Below, one piece after another: positions 41,378 to 49,159 of a stretch of 64,000 nucleotides of DNA. The notes beneath the pieces were generated by a model that saw nothing but the letters and a program-made list of their open reading frames with translations, had not been told where the DNA came from and did not search any database. A program made the position numbers and the translations under genes. Position 1 is the stretch's first letter. Each line of letters begins with the position of its first letter. This DNA is from CAUZIR01 sp034421295 (GTDB lineage Bacteria; Chloroflexota; Dehalococcoidia; Lucifugimonadales; UBA2962): positions 45,347-109,346 of the forward strand of contig DAOUKM010000015.1 in the NCBI GenBank assembly GCA_034421295.1, given 5' to 3'.

Positions 41378-42262
41378 TCACGAGTCCTGGCTTCTCACAT
41401 CCTGCGCCGGATCCAGGACCTCGTTCATTGAGCCCGAACGAAAACCCTCCAGATCGACCGCCACGTACGCATATCCGGCCCCCTTGACCGCGGCGGCGAT
41501 CTTTGCCCTGGCGGATGGTTCGACCATCTTTGAGATCTGCTCCGCAGGCACCTCTATGCGGGCCACGCGGCCGTGGTGTCGAACCCGCACCTGCTCCAGT
41601 CCGAGCTTCCGGAGGGCCGCCTCGGCGTCGCCTATGCGCCCCAGGGTCTCAGTAGTGACGGAGGTCCCGTAGGGGATACGTGAAGCAAGGCACGCCTGCG
41701 CGGGCTTGTCCCACACCGCAAGGCCAATATCCCTGGCCTGCTCCCGAACCTCCTCCTTCGTCAGCCCCGCGTCGGCGAGCGGGCTTCGCACACCGTGCTG
41801 GGCTGCTGCGGATATGCCCGGCCGGAAATCTCCGAGATCGTCAACATTCGTCCCGTTGGCCACCGCTCCGTAGCCCTCCAGGCTGGCTATCTTCTTGAGC
41901 TCCGAGTAAAGCGTGTCCTTGCAGAAATAACAGCGGTCAGGACCGTTGGCGCGGTAGCCCTCACGGTCGAGCTCGTTGGTGCGGATCGTCCTGTGAGCGA
42001 TTCCGATCCGGTCCGCTATCTCCGCGGCCTGGGCCAGCTCACTCCTCGCCAGGCTCGGAGAATCGGCAGTGACCGCCAGCGCTCGGTCACCCAGTACCTC
42101 CTGAGCGACCGCCGCCACCAGCGCACTGTCGACCCCGCCGGAGTAGGCGACCACTACTGATCCGTAGCCTGTGAGCTCGCGCCGGAGCGCCTGTGCCTTG
42201 TCGGCGTGCGTACGCTCACCTTCGACGGCGGAGGGGGCGTGGGTGATGTGCGGTGCGCCCAA
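41378..42262 (-). CDS. larE: LarE, sulfur transferase for the nickel-pincer cofactor
   Basis: A 294-residue PP-loop ATPase. SGGVDS (41-46) binds ATP. Cys191 in QACLASRIPYG corresponds to the sacrificial Cys176 of Lactiplantibacillus LarE, and RCYFCK adds Cys111 and Cys114; such extra cysteines occur in LarE forms that carry an Fe-S cluster instead of sacrificing their thiol. It converts the biscarboxylic intermediate made by LarB to the dithio form. It follows the dimethylformamidase-like gene by 5 nt from a TTG start. larB is divergent, about 2.4 kb away; larC and larA are absent. Confidence 0.92.
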   Translation of the reverse strand: MGAPHITHAPSAVEGERTHADKAQALRRELTGYGSVVVAYSGGVDSALVAAVAQEVLGDRALAVTADSPSLARSELAQAAEIADRIGIAHRTIRTNELDREGYRANGPDRCYFCKDTLYSELKKIASLEGYGAVANGTNVDDLGDFRPGISAAAQHGVRSPLADAGLTKEEVREQARDIGLAVWDKPAQACLASRIPYGTSVTTETLGRIGDAEAALRKLGLEQVRVRHHGRVARIEVPAEQISKMVEPSARAKIAAAVKGAGYAYVAVDLEGFRSGSMNEVLDPAQDVRSQDS

Positions 42263-42267
42263 GTCCT

Positions 42268-44529
42268 TCAGATCTCCTCCTCGGATATGAAGCGGCGAAG
42301 TACGTTGTCGGTCATGCGCGAGACATCATTATCGTAGTCATTGTGGGACAGTGCCCCGCACCATGAGATAGAGCCGACCGAAAAGACCGCTCCTCCCTTC
42401 GGACCCTCGTAGAAGACGATGTCACCCCTTACCAGCGGGTTGACCGAGCCGCCCTGCATGCCGTCGTTAAGCAGCACCTCCTCTATGACGTGCTGATATA
42501 CGTCCGAGAACCCCTCGGTCGTGGCGAGGACCAGCGCATGTGGTGGCGTGCCCAGCTCGGTGTCGGCCCGATCGATTTCGAATCCGCCGGCACCGCCCTG
42601 TGTGAGTCCGTATGCTCCGAAGCTCTCACCCTCGGTCAGCCCGTCGACTATGAACTCGGCGCGCGGATCGGCGGAATCGGCACCCATCTGGTAGGGCAGC
42701 GACACGTCAAAGCCCTGGGAGGTGAAGCCTACTCCGACCAGTTCCTGGGGAGCCCTTCCCCTGAAGCGCCACAGGCCGCCCAGCTCGCCGGTACTCTGGT
42801 GATAGTACTCGCCGGCCGCCGCCTCCCAGGCCTCCGTGCCGCGGTGACGGCGCACCTCGATGCAGTGCGTCGACTCTGCGGCAAACGAGGTAACCCAGTA
42901 GTAGCCATTGCCTCCGAGGTACATGTTCCTGCCGCCCTCCTTGAGGTAGGCCTCCAGGGCGTCAAGGCCCTGGCTTGTCCAGTACTCGGGGTGCGAGCCC
43001 GTCAGGACCACACGGTATCTCCGCAGCAGGTCGACACCCTCTCTCTGAAGGTCCTCGTCCGTTGCAACGTCGAAATCGTGCCCCATCTGCTCCAGCCAGT
43101 CCGTGAGGTGCAGGTCGGCGTTGAACTGGTGGGGAGCCCCGCGGCCGAAGTGCAGCAGCGGCGAATGGTACTTGGGGCGCATGTTCAGTATGGGCCTCAG
43201 CCTCGAGGAGTGCGAAACCCCGCTGTTGTCCGAATGCCGGTCATACTGGCTGCGCAGCTTGTTTTCGATCATATAAAGGTCGCGCGGATCGACCGGGTAA
43301 TCGAACGTGATCTCCTCACCACCCGCGAGTCTGCCCAGCTCGACGTACTTGATGTCGGTGTAGGCGAATATGTGGATGTTTGCGTACGAGAGATAGCTGT
43401 TGGTCGGCACGAGGAACAGCGCCGGGGCCGTCGAGGTTCCCCTGGGTGGACGCACGAAGAACGGTACGTAGTCCTCGGAGTCGCCGGCCCTCAGATGGGC
43501 GGCGTAGATGCCGCTTCGCATCGTCTCGGGCACGGTCAGCTCGAAATCAACGTCCCAGCCGGCGTCGTCGAGATCGTCGTCGTGAAAGTACATCGCCCCG
43601 TAGAGCTCCGGGGCGATGCGGAAGTTGTGCTCCTGGCCCCGCCACAGATGGCCGGTCATGGCCCTGTAGGGGCGGTTCACGGCACGCCCGGTGTGACCTC
43701 GTCCGGATATGTCGTCGACCTCGTCGGTCGAAAAGTTGGTGGTAAACGTCCAGGCGGACCGCAGGGATCCGTCACCAACCTCGCCGGGCGGGGCGTTCCG
43801 TCTCAGGCGCTCTACCTCGTCCTCGGTCAATGCGGCGGCATAGACCCTGGGGCTGTCGATCTTCCCGTTGTACTTGGCCAGTGCAACCGGCTTGCCGTCG
43901 GCCAGGGAGGTCAGGTGAGCGGCCATGGTGAATGGGCCGCCGGCGCCCTTGAGAGGCAGGGTGCCGGTGTCCCTTGCCAGGACCGACCTGCTCGGCTCCT
44001 GCGGCCACATGGTAAGCGGCAGCTGGTAGAGCGACACTGCTCCCGCATCGGCGTCGTAGGACGCGGCTGCGAAATACCAGACTCCGCCGCGCATCGGGGT
44101 GCCGGTGGAAACGGTCTCGGTGGCCGAGCCGTCTCCCACCGAGATTCCGAGTGATCCGTCCCCGCATATCATCAGCCTGTAGCCGGCGGCATCCTCCGCG
44201 GACCATCTGCCGATGATTGTCTGTTCTCTGTCCGGCGTGGTGGGGTATATCCACGCCTGCAGGGTGAAACTGCCCGTCAGATCCAGGTCTGCGTGGCCCT
44301 TGACCGTCACGTACGAGCCGTTGCGAATGGGCTGCACCTTCCCGGGATGTTCGCCGTCGATCTCGGTTGCAATCCGCTCGTCCCTGTAGCCGGGCCCGAG
44401 CGGATTCTCATCGCCGTGTATGAGACGGACTATGCCCGCCCCGTAGGTCTCGTGCCGGGAGCTGACCATGAATCTGATCGTCTCGCCTGGGTGGACGCTA
44501 AATCTATCTGCGTAGCCAACGATCTCCAC
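42268..44529 (-). CDS. N,N-dimethylformamidase large-subunit-like protein with a LamG domain
   Basis: A 753-residue protein. A short N-terminal beta domain (GYADRFSVHPGETIRFMVSS) is followed by a LamG/concanavalin-like domain (about 65-245) and a C-terminal region with DRHSDNSGV, GSHPEYWTSQGLDALEAYLKEGGRNMYLGGNGYYW and ISWCGAL typical of the DMFase beta family. Known members use a mononuclear iron held by two Tyr and one Glu; the Glu of HPEYW is a candidate. No small-subunit gene is adjacent, so the true substrate may be another amide. GTG 44529 with AGGAGG 7 nt upstream is the start; the frame is open to 44604, but that codon lies in the promoter. Confidence 0.88.
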   Translation of the reverse strand: MEIVGYADRFSVHPGETIRFMVSSRHETYGAGIVRLIHGDENPLGPGYRDERIATEIDGEHPGKVQPIRNGSYVTVKGHADLDLTGSFTLQAWIYPTTPDREQTIIGRWSAEDAAGYRLMICGDGSLGISVGDGSATETVSTGTPMRGGVWYFAAASYDADAGAVSLYQLPLTMWPQEPSRSVLARDTGTLPLKGAGGPFTMAAHLTSLADGKPVALAKYNGKIDSPRVYAAALTEDEVERLRRNAPPGEVGDGSLRSAWTFTTNFSTDEVDDISGRGHTGRAVNRPYRAMTGHLWRGQEHNFRIAPELYGAMYFHDDDLDDAGWDVDFELTVPETMRSGIYAAHLRAGDSEDYVPFFVRPPRGTSTAPALFLVPTNSYLSYANIHIFAYTDIKYVELGRLAGGEEITFDYPVDPRDLYMIENKLRSQYDRHSDNSGVSHSSRLRPILNMRPKYHSPLLHFGRGAPHQFNADLHLTDWLEQMGHDFDVATDEDLQREGVDLLRRYRVVLTGSHPEYWTSQGLDALEAYLKEGGRNMYLGGNGYYWVTSFAAESTHCIEVRRHRGTEAWEAAAGEYYHQSTGELGGLWRFRGRAPQELVGVGFTSQGFDVSLPYQMGADSADPRAEFIVDGLTEGESFGAYGLTQGGAGGFEIDRADTELGTPPHALVLATTEGFSDVYQHVIEEVLLNDGMQGGSVNPLVRGDIVFYEGPKGGAVFSVGSISWCGALSHNDYDNDVSRMTDNVLRRFISEEEI

Positions 44530-44544
44530 GATGGACCCTCCTCG

Positions 44545-44565
44545 GTCGGCGGACGGACCGCCGAC
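44545..44565 (-). promoter_or_regulatory. Leader hairpin before the DMFase-like gene
   Basis: GTCGGCGG, five bases, CCGCCGAC: a perfect 8-bp stem in the mRNA leader, ending a few nt before the AGGAGG ribosome binding site. It could protect the 5' end or tune initiation. Confidence 0.4.
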
Positions 44566-44575
44566 AATAAGCGGC

Positions 44576-44604
44576 ATGGTAGCAAGTGGCCATCCACCTC
44601 TCAA
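44576..44604 (-). promoter_or_regulatory. Promoter of the DMFase-larE-SDR operon
   Basis: On the minus strand TTGAGA (44604-44599), 17 nt, TACCAT (44581-44576), with a TGC extension before the -10. The divergent larB -10 lies at 44661. Confidence 0.6.
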
Positions 44605-44660
44605 TCAGGACGGCCCCGCTCGGGTGGGGACCGTCCGGCCCATCCCACGGTGTTGTTGCC

Positions 44661-44666
44661 TATACT
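44661..44666 (+). promoter_or_regulatory. -10 hexamer of larB
   Basis: TATACT, 21 nt before the proposed ATC start at 44688 and followed by GGGAGG. No -35 match was seen. Confidence 0.45.
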
Positions 44667-44687
44667 AGCCTCAAAGGGAGGCTCCAG

Positions 44688-45452
44688 ATCGACGAGACTG
44701 CTTTAAGGACGCTGCTCAGGCGCTACTCCGTCGGCGAGCTGGACACCGAGGATCTGGTGGAAGCACTCGCCCAGATGCCCTACCGGGATCTCGGGTTCGC
44801 GCGAGTCGACCACCATCGCCAACTCCGGACCGGCTTCCCCGAGGTGATCTTCGGCCAGGGTAAGACCCCCGAACAGGTCGGTCGACTGGCCCGGGAGATC
44901 CTCTCTCACGCCGACCGACTGCTGGTCACGCGCGCCACCGGCGAGATGCACGACGCCGTTGCCGCAGTGGCGCCCGAGGCCTCGTACGAACCTACGGCGA
45001 AGACGATCAAGGTGGATCGTCGTCCCGCGAGGAAAAGGACCGGACGTGTTGCCGTGATCAGCGGCGGCACCGCAGACCTTCCGGTGGCGAGCGAAGCGGC
45101 CGAGACGGCCGAGTGGATGGACAGTGAGGTCGAGTGCATCCTGGATGCCGGTGTGGCCGGACTGCATCGCCTTCTGGATCGGCTCGGCGACCTGAGGAGG
45201 GCGGACGCGATCGTGGCGGTTGCCGGCATGGATGGCGTGTTGCCGTCTGTTGTATCGGGGCTGGTGAGCGCACCCGTAATAGCTGTACCCACCAGCGTGG
45301 GCTATGGCGCCAGCTTCGAGGGGGTGGGGCCTCTGCTTACGATGCTGAACGCCTGTTCACCGGGCGTTGCGGTCGTGAACATTGACAACGGGTTCGGTGC
45401 GGGCTACATGGCGTCCATCATTGCAGGCAAAGGAGTCTCCTCGGCGCATTAG
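44688..45452 (+). CDS. larB: LarB, pyridinium-3,5-biscarboxylic acid mononucleotide synthase
   Basis: Carboxylates and hydrolyses nicotinate adenine dinucleotide in the first step of nickel-pincer cofactor synthesis. The PurE-like domain shows GFARVDHHRQLRTGFPEVIFG, ISGGTADLPVASEA, VPTSVGYGASFEG and NACSPGVAVVNIDNGFGAGYMA; the Cys in NACSPG is the likely catalytic one. Homologues start just before the DETALRTLL helix. At that place there is only ATC (44688) with GGGAGG 6 nt upstream, giving 254 residues. The nearest standard start, ATG 44586, adds 34 unrelated residues and lies upstream of the -10 box. larB is divergent from the operon with larE. Confidence 0.92.
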   Translation: MDETALRTLLRRYSVGELDTEDLVEALAQMPYRDLGFARVDHHRQLRTGFPEVIFGQGKTPEQVGRLAREILSHADRLLVTRATGEMHDAVAAVAPEASYEPTAKTIKVDRRPARKRTGRVAVISGGTADLPVASEAAETAEWMDSEVECILDAGVAGLHRLLDRLGDLRRADAIVAVAGMDGVLPSVVSGLVSAPVIAVPTSVGYGASFEGVGPLLTMLNACSPGVAVVNIDNGFGAGYMASIIAGKGVSSAH

Positions 45453-45519
45453 CGGACATCCCGCCGGACGGATAGCCCGCGCCGGTCTGGCCGTACAGTT
45501 CCCTCCTGAGCCCGTGGAG

Positions 45520-45525
45520 TAGAAT
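45520..45525 (+). promoter_or_regulatory. -10 hexamer, leaderless type
   Basis: TAGAAT ends 6 nt before the ATG at 45532. Confidence 0.5.
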
Positions 45526-45531
45526 TCCGGA

Positions 45532-46368
45532 ATGCGAAAGCGTGTGATCGGCAGCGCAGGGCGGGTGAGCTTCGAAGTGGTAAAGCCGTTCGGTCAGTTG
45601 CCGGCCGGGATGTCATGGGGGGCCGTCAGCGCCTGCTGCGTGGATTCTGATGATCGCGTATACGTACTCAGGCGCACCGATCCACCCATACTCGTGTTTG
45701 ATCAGCAAGGCTCTCTTGTCGGCTCGTTCGGCGAAGGAGAAGTGACGGAGGGCCACGGCATGTCGATCACGGTCGACGACGAGATCTGGGTCACCGACAA
45801 GGATGGACACACCGTTACCAAGTTCAGCACCGGCGGCGACGTTCTGCTGCGCCTGGGAAGGCCCGACACGCCCAGTCTTCAGGCCCCTTTCGCCCACCCG
45901 GCGGATGTCGCCGTCCACCGGGCCAGTGGGGATGTGTTCGTTTCCGACGGCTACGGCAATTCACGCATTCACCGATTCTCTGCGGATGGGGAGCTGATCG
46001 GAGGTTGGGGACAGGCCGGTCAGGGCAGGGGGCAGTTCACCGTGCCCCACGCCATCTGGATTGATCGCCGGGACCGCGTGCTCGTGGCCGATCGAGAGAA
46101 CCTGCGCATCCAGGTATTCACGTTGGACGGCGAGCTGCTGGATGTGTGGACCGACCACTACAAGCCCATGGACATCTACGTTGATGGGTCGGATCGCATC
46201 TTCGTTACCGACCAGGTCCCGCGACTGACGGTCATGACGCTGGATGGGGACATAATCGCGCGAGGCCTCCACCGCGGTCACGGCATCTGGGGCGATTCGT
46301 CGGGCAACCTTTATTCCTGCTGGCCGACTCCGGCCGACAACCCGGTCGTCAAGCTGGCGGCCCAGTGA
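45532..46368 (+). CDS. NHL-repeat protein, peptidyl-alpha-hydroxyglycine amidating lyase-like
   Basis: A 278-residue beta-propeller with repeated blades such as ISVDDEIWVTDKDGH-like, HPADVAVHRASGDVFVSDGYGNSRIHRFS and PHAIWIDRRDRVLVADRENLRIQVF. The arrangement resembles the bacterial PAL-like NHL family; metal ligands typical of true PAL were not verified. No signal peptide is present. Its stop overlaps the start of the enolase-superfamily gene by 4 nt, so the two are translationally coupled and may act on the same compound. Confidence 0.85.
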   Translation: MRKRVIGSAGRVSFEVVKPFGQLPAGMSWGAVSACCVDSDDRVYVLRRTDPPILVFDQQGSLVGSFGEGEVTEGHGMSITVDDEIWVTDKDGHTVTKFSTGGDVLLRLGRPDTPSLQAPFAHPADVAVHRASGDVFVSDGYGNSRIHRFSADGELIGGWGQAGQGRGQFTVPHAIWIDRRDRVLVADRENLRIQVFTLDGELLDVWTDHYKPMDIYVDGSDRIFVTDQVPRLTVMTLDGDIIARGLHRGHGIWGDSSGNLYSCWPTPADNPVVKLAAQ

Positions 46369-47531
46369 AGATAACCGACGTTCGCGCGACCCTGCTGTCG
46401 GCCGTGGTGCCGGAGGAAAAGCGCTGGCGGACGGACCTCGGGGTCGCCGTCAAGATGGACAACTGCATCGTCGAGGTCGAGACAGACGAGGGGATAACGG
46501 GCATCGGGGCCGGCCAGGGCAACGCCGAGGTGGTCAAGGCCGTTGTGGAAACCCAGCTGCGTCCCCAGCTCCTGGGCCGGGACCCGGGCCTGATAGAGGG
46601 CCACTGGGAGCGTATGTACAGTGGCTCGCGCGGCGAGCCGGCCCTCGAGCGAGGCTACCCCCAGCCAGCTTCTTCGCGCAGGGGGGACACGCTGTGTGCC
46701 ATTGCAGGGGTCGACATCGCGCTCTGGGATATCCTGGGCAAATCTCTGGGCCAGCCGATATATAGGCTGCTGGGAGCGGCGCGCACCAGCGTTCGCGGCT
46801 ACGCATCCGGCGGGTGGGCCCCCGGACAGCAGGCGGGCGAGGAGATGGCCGGCTACGCGGCGAGGGGCTTTTCCGCAGTGAAGATGCGTGCCGAGGGACG
46901 CGATGGATTCTCCCTGGCCAAGGCGGCCACCCGGGTGGCCGCGGCCCGAAGGGCGCTGGGGGAGGACGTGGAGATAATGGTCGACGCGCACGGGTCCCTT
47001 GACGTCTCGACCGCAAAGCGGCTCGCCAGGATGTTGGAAGAGCAGGGAGTCGCCTGGTTCGAAGAGCCTGTCTCCTATGACAACCACGCCGGACAGGCAG
47101 AGGTGCGGGCATCGACAACCGTCCCCATCTCGTCAGGCGAGAGCGAGTCCACGCGCTTTGACGTGCTGGATCTGCTGCGGATGAACGCGGTCGACATTCT
47201 CCAGCCCGACATAGCCATCGCCGGCGGCTTCACCGAATGCCGCCGCATCGCCGCACTGGCGCATGCCCATGGCGTGAGACTGGCACCCCACGTCTGGTCA
47301 AGCGGGGTGATCGTTGCAGCCTCCATCCACCTGGCCATGCATGCTCCGGCCTGTCATATCTTCGAGGTCTCGCAGAGCGCGTCCCCGCTGATCTGGGAGC
47401 TGTTCGAGGAGCCTTTCGAGATCGAGGATGGCTGCGTGCGCGCCGTTGACCGCCCCGGTCTGGGATTTACCTTGAGGCAGGGTCTTGCCGACCGATTCCC
47501 GTTCGTTCCGGGGCCGGCATATGTCTACTAG
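46365..47531 (+). CDS. Enolase superfamily enzyme, mandelate racemase subgroup
   Basis: A 388-residue (alpha/beta)7-beta barrel enzyme. Metal ligands are Asp207, Glu233 and Glu259. The second-strand KxK motif is Lys173-Met-Arg175 (K-x-R), and Asp282 with His309 forms the His-Asp dyad on the other face. Such enzymes abstract a proton alpha to a carboxylate, most often dehydrating acid sugars. SAR202-type Chloroflexota are known for expansion of this family. It begins with GTG overlapping the NHL gene stop. Substrate unknown. Confidence 0.92.
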   Translation: MKITDVRATLLSAVVPEEKRWRTDLGVAVKMDNCIVEVETDEGITGIGAGQGNAEVVKAVVETQLRPQLLGRDPGLIEGHWERMYSGSRGEPALERGYPQPASSRRGDTLCAIAGVDIALWDILGKSLGQPIYRLLGAARTSVRGYASGGWAPGQQAGEEMAGYAARGFSAVKMRAEGRDGFSLAKAATRVAAARRALGEDVEIMVDAHGSLDVSTAKRLARMLEEQGVAWFEEPVSYDNHAGQAEVRASTTVPISSGESESTRFDVLDLLRMNAVDILQPDIAIAGGFTECRRIAALAHAHGVRLAPHVWSSGVIVAASIHLAMHAPACHIFEVSQSASPLIWELFEEPFEIEDGCVRAVDRPGLGFTLRQGLADRFPFVPGPAYVY

Positions 47532-47615
47532 CTGCACTCGTTCAGCTCAGCGAGCCCCGGTTCGCCGGGGGCGCAGGTTGTCCGGCCGCCCGGGTCCTCT
47601 GCCCCGGTCCCCCGC

Positions 47616-47621
47616 TAGCAT
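47616..47621 (+). promoter_or_regulatory. -10 hexamer, leaderless type
   Basis: TAGCAT ends 8 nt before the ATG at 47630. Confidence 0.4.
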
Positions 47622-47629
47622 CTGTCGCG

Positions 47630-48181
47630 ATGGCCGACGCTAAGGTCGATTTCACCCGCATCTCCCGTCTAGAGGCCGAGGCAGTCGGCGAGCCCGGCCG
47701 GCGCACGTTTCGCATAATCGCAGAGAGCGACTCAAGCAGGGCGGACGTGTGGCTGGAGAAAGAGCAGCTCTTCCAGCTCGCCCTGGCCATCCACCAGATG
47801 ACCAGCGTAGTTCGGGAGGGCGAAGACGCGGCGGCCTCGGCATCTGCGGATGAGGAGCGCGAGGCCGACCCGCTGACCAGGGTCCAGTTCAAGGCAGGTC
47901 GGCTCGCACTGAGGCATCAGGACTCCCACGGGATGTTCATCATCGAGGCGCACGACATCGAGTCTCCTCAGATGATGGAGGACGACGCCCCCGCCGACAT
48001 CGCGCTCTGGGCAAGCCGCTCCAGGGTCGGCGAATTCGCCGAACAGGCACTGGAGGTATGCGCGGCTGGAAGGCCTCTCTGTCCCCTGTGCGGGGCGCCC
48101 ATGGAGTCAGAAGAGCGGGGAGGTCACAAGTGCCCGATGGTGAACGGCAACCGGGCCATACGCATCCCTGACAGACCTTAA
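47630..48181 (+). CDS. DUF3090 family protein
   Basis: A 183-residue protein with the family's C-terminal zinc-ribbon-like motif CPLCGAP...GHKCP followed by NGN. The N-terminal half is a beta-rich domain (RTFRIIAESDSSRADVWLEKEQLFQLALAI). Function unknown. In Actinobacteria and Chloroflexota it pairs with SCO1664-type kinase-fold proteins, as here (38-nt gap). An acidic, Ala-rich linker lies near residues 64-80. Confidence 0.88.
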   Translation: MADAKVDFTRISRLEAEAVGEPGRRTFRIIAESDSSRADVWLEKEQLFQLALAIHQMTSVVREGEDAAASASADEEREADPLTRVQFKAGRLALRHQDSHGMFIIEAHDIESPQMMEDDAPADIALWASRSRVGEFAEQALEVCAAGRPLCPLCGAPMESEERGGHKCPMVNGNRAIRIPDRP

Positions 48182-48219
48182 GGGCCAGAGCAGCCCGCAT
48201 CCAGAATGTAGATCCCCTG

Positions 48220-48996
48220 GTGCCTACCAATCCGCCGCCTCTATCCGCCGGCCGGCCCGAGCCCCGGCTAGTCGATCCGCCGCCCGACCTGGCCCGAACC
48301 ATACTGGAGTCGGCCGAGATAGTGGCCGGCGCGCAGGTGCGCCTCGGGTCCAATTACACTTTCCTCGTTCACCTTGACGCGGGGGATGGCGGTAGCGTGA
48401 TGCGCGCGATCTACAAGCCCAGGGCCGGCGAGAGGCCGCTCGCGGACTACCCCGATGGGACCCTGTATCTGAGGGAGTACGCTGCCTTCATGGTCTCTGA
48501 GCGCCTGGGTTGGCCGCGAATTCCCATGACCGTGATCAGGGATGGGCCCCACGGACCCGGGTCCATGCAGCGCTTTGTGGAATTCGACCCGAGCGTGACC
48601 TACTTTAACCTGCGTGAGGAAAGGCTGGACGAGCTGGCCCCGTTTGCCGCCTTCGATCTCCTTGTGAATAACGGCGATCGCAAGGGAGGCCACTTTCTTA
48701 AGGATTCCCGAGGAGCGCTCTGGAGCGTGGACCACGGCCTGACATTCAACGAGCAATTCAAGGTCAGGACCGTCATGCTCGAGTTCTGGGGCGAGCCCAT
48801 TCCGGAAGGGCTCGTCGCCGACCTCCAGGCCCTGACGCGGGAGCTCGATGCGGGAGGCACCCTGGGGACGATCCTAGAGGGCCAGATCAGCGTTGCCGAG
48901 CTGGACGCGCTCAGGGCACGCCTCGCCGGGATCCTCGAGACGCCCGTGCACCCGGTGCTCGATCCCTACCTCAATGTCCCCTGGCCCCTGGTCTGA
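48220..48996 (+). CDS. SCO1664 family protein, PI3/PI4-kinase-like fold
   Basis: A 258-residue protein of the SCO1664 family. VMRAIYKPRAGERPLADYPDGTLYLREYAAFMVSE carries the nucleotide-binding Lys region, and LLVNNGDRKGGHFLKD and WSVDHGLTFN resemble the catalytic DxxxxN and DxG-like loops of PI3/PI4-type kinases. The biological substrate is unknown. It starts with GTG. The pairing with DUF3090 suggests that the two act together. Confidence 0.88.
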   Translation: MPTNPPPLSAGRPEPRLVDPPPDLARTILESAEIVAGAQVRLGSNYTFLVHLDAGDGGSVMRAIYKPRAGERPLADYPDGTLYLREYAAFMVSERLGWPRIPMTVIRDGPHGPGSMQRFVEFDPSVTYFNLREERLDELAPFAAFDLLVNNGDRKGGHFLKDSRGALWSVDHGLTFNEQFKVRTVMLEFWGEPIPEGLVADLQALTRELDAGGTLGTILEGQISVAELDALRARLAGILETPVHPVLDPYLNVPWPLV

Positions 48997-49159
48997 CCGC
49001 CGCGGGCGTTTGCCCTTCCCCGGGGCCGACGCCGGCTGCGGTTCTCCTTAAGGCGGGTCGCGAGCCCAACAGGCGCGTGATCCTAACTGAGCGCCGCAAT
49101 CATCCCGCCCTCAGCCCGATGCGTCACCGCAGCGCAGGGTCCCGCCGCTTCGATTGCCT
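48997..49159. other. Intergenic stretch between convergent genes
   Basis: About 160 bases between the SCO1664 gene and the convergent inositol-phosphatase gene. I see no gene, promoter or clear terminator in it. Confidence 0.4.

Noticed and set aside
42490..44154. Long open frame opposite the DMFase-like gene
   Set aside because: Shadow of the real minus-strand gene; no domain, no ribosome binding site.
44530..44604. Longer start (TTG 44604 or ATG 44577) for the DMFase-like protein
   Set aside because: These codons lie in the -35 and -10 elements of a well-spaced promoter, and GTG 44529 has an excellent ribosome binding site.
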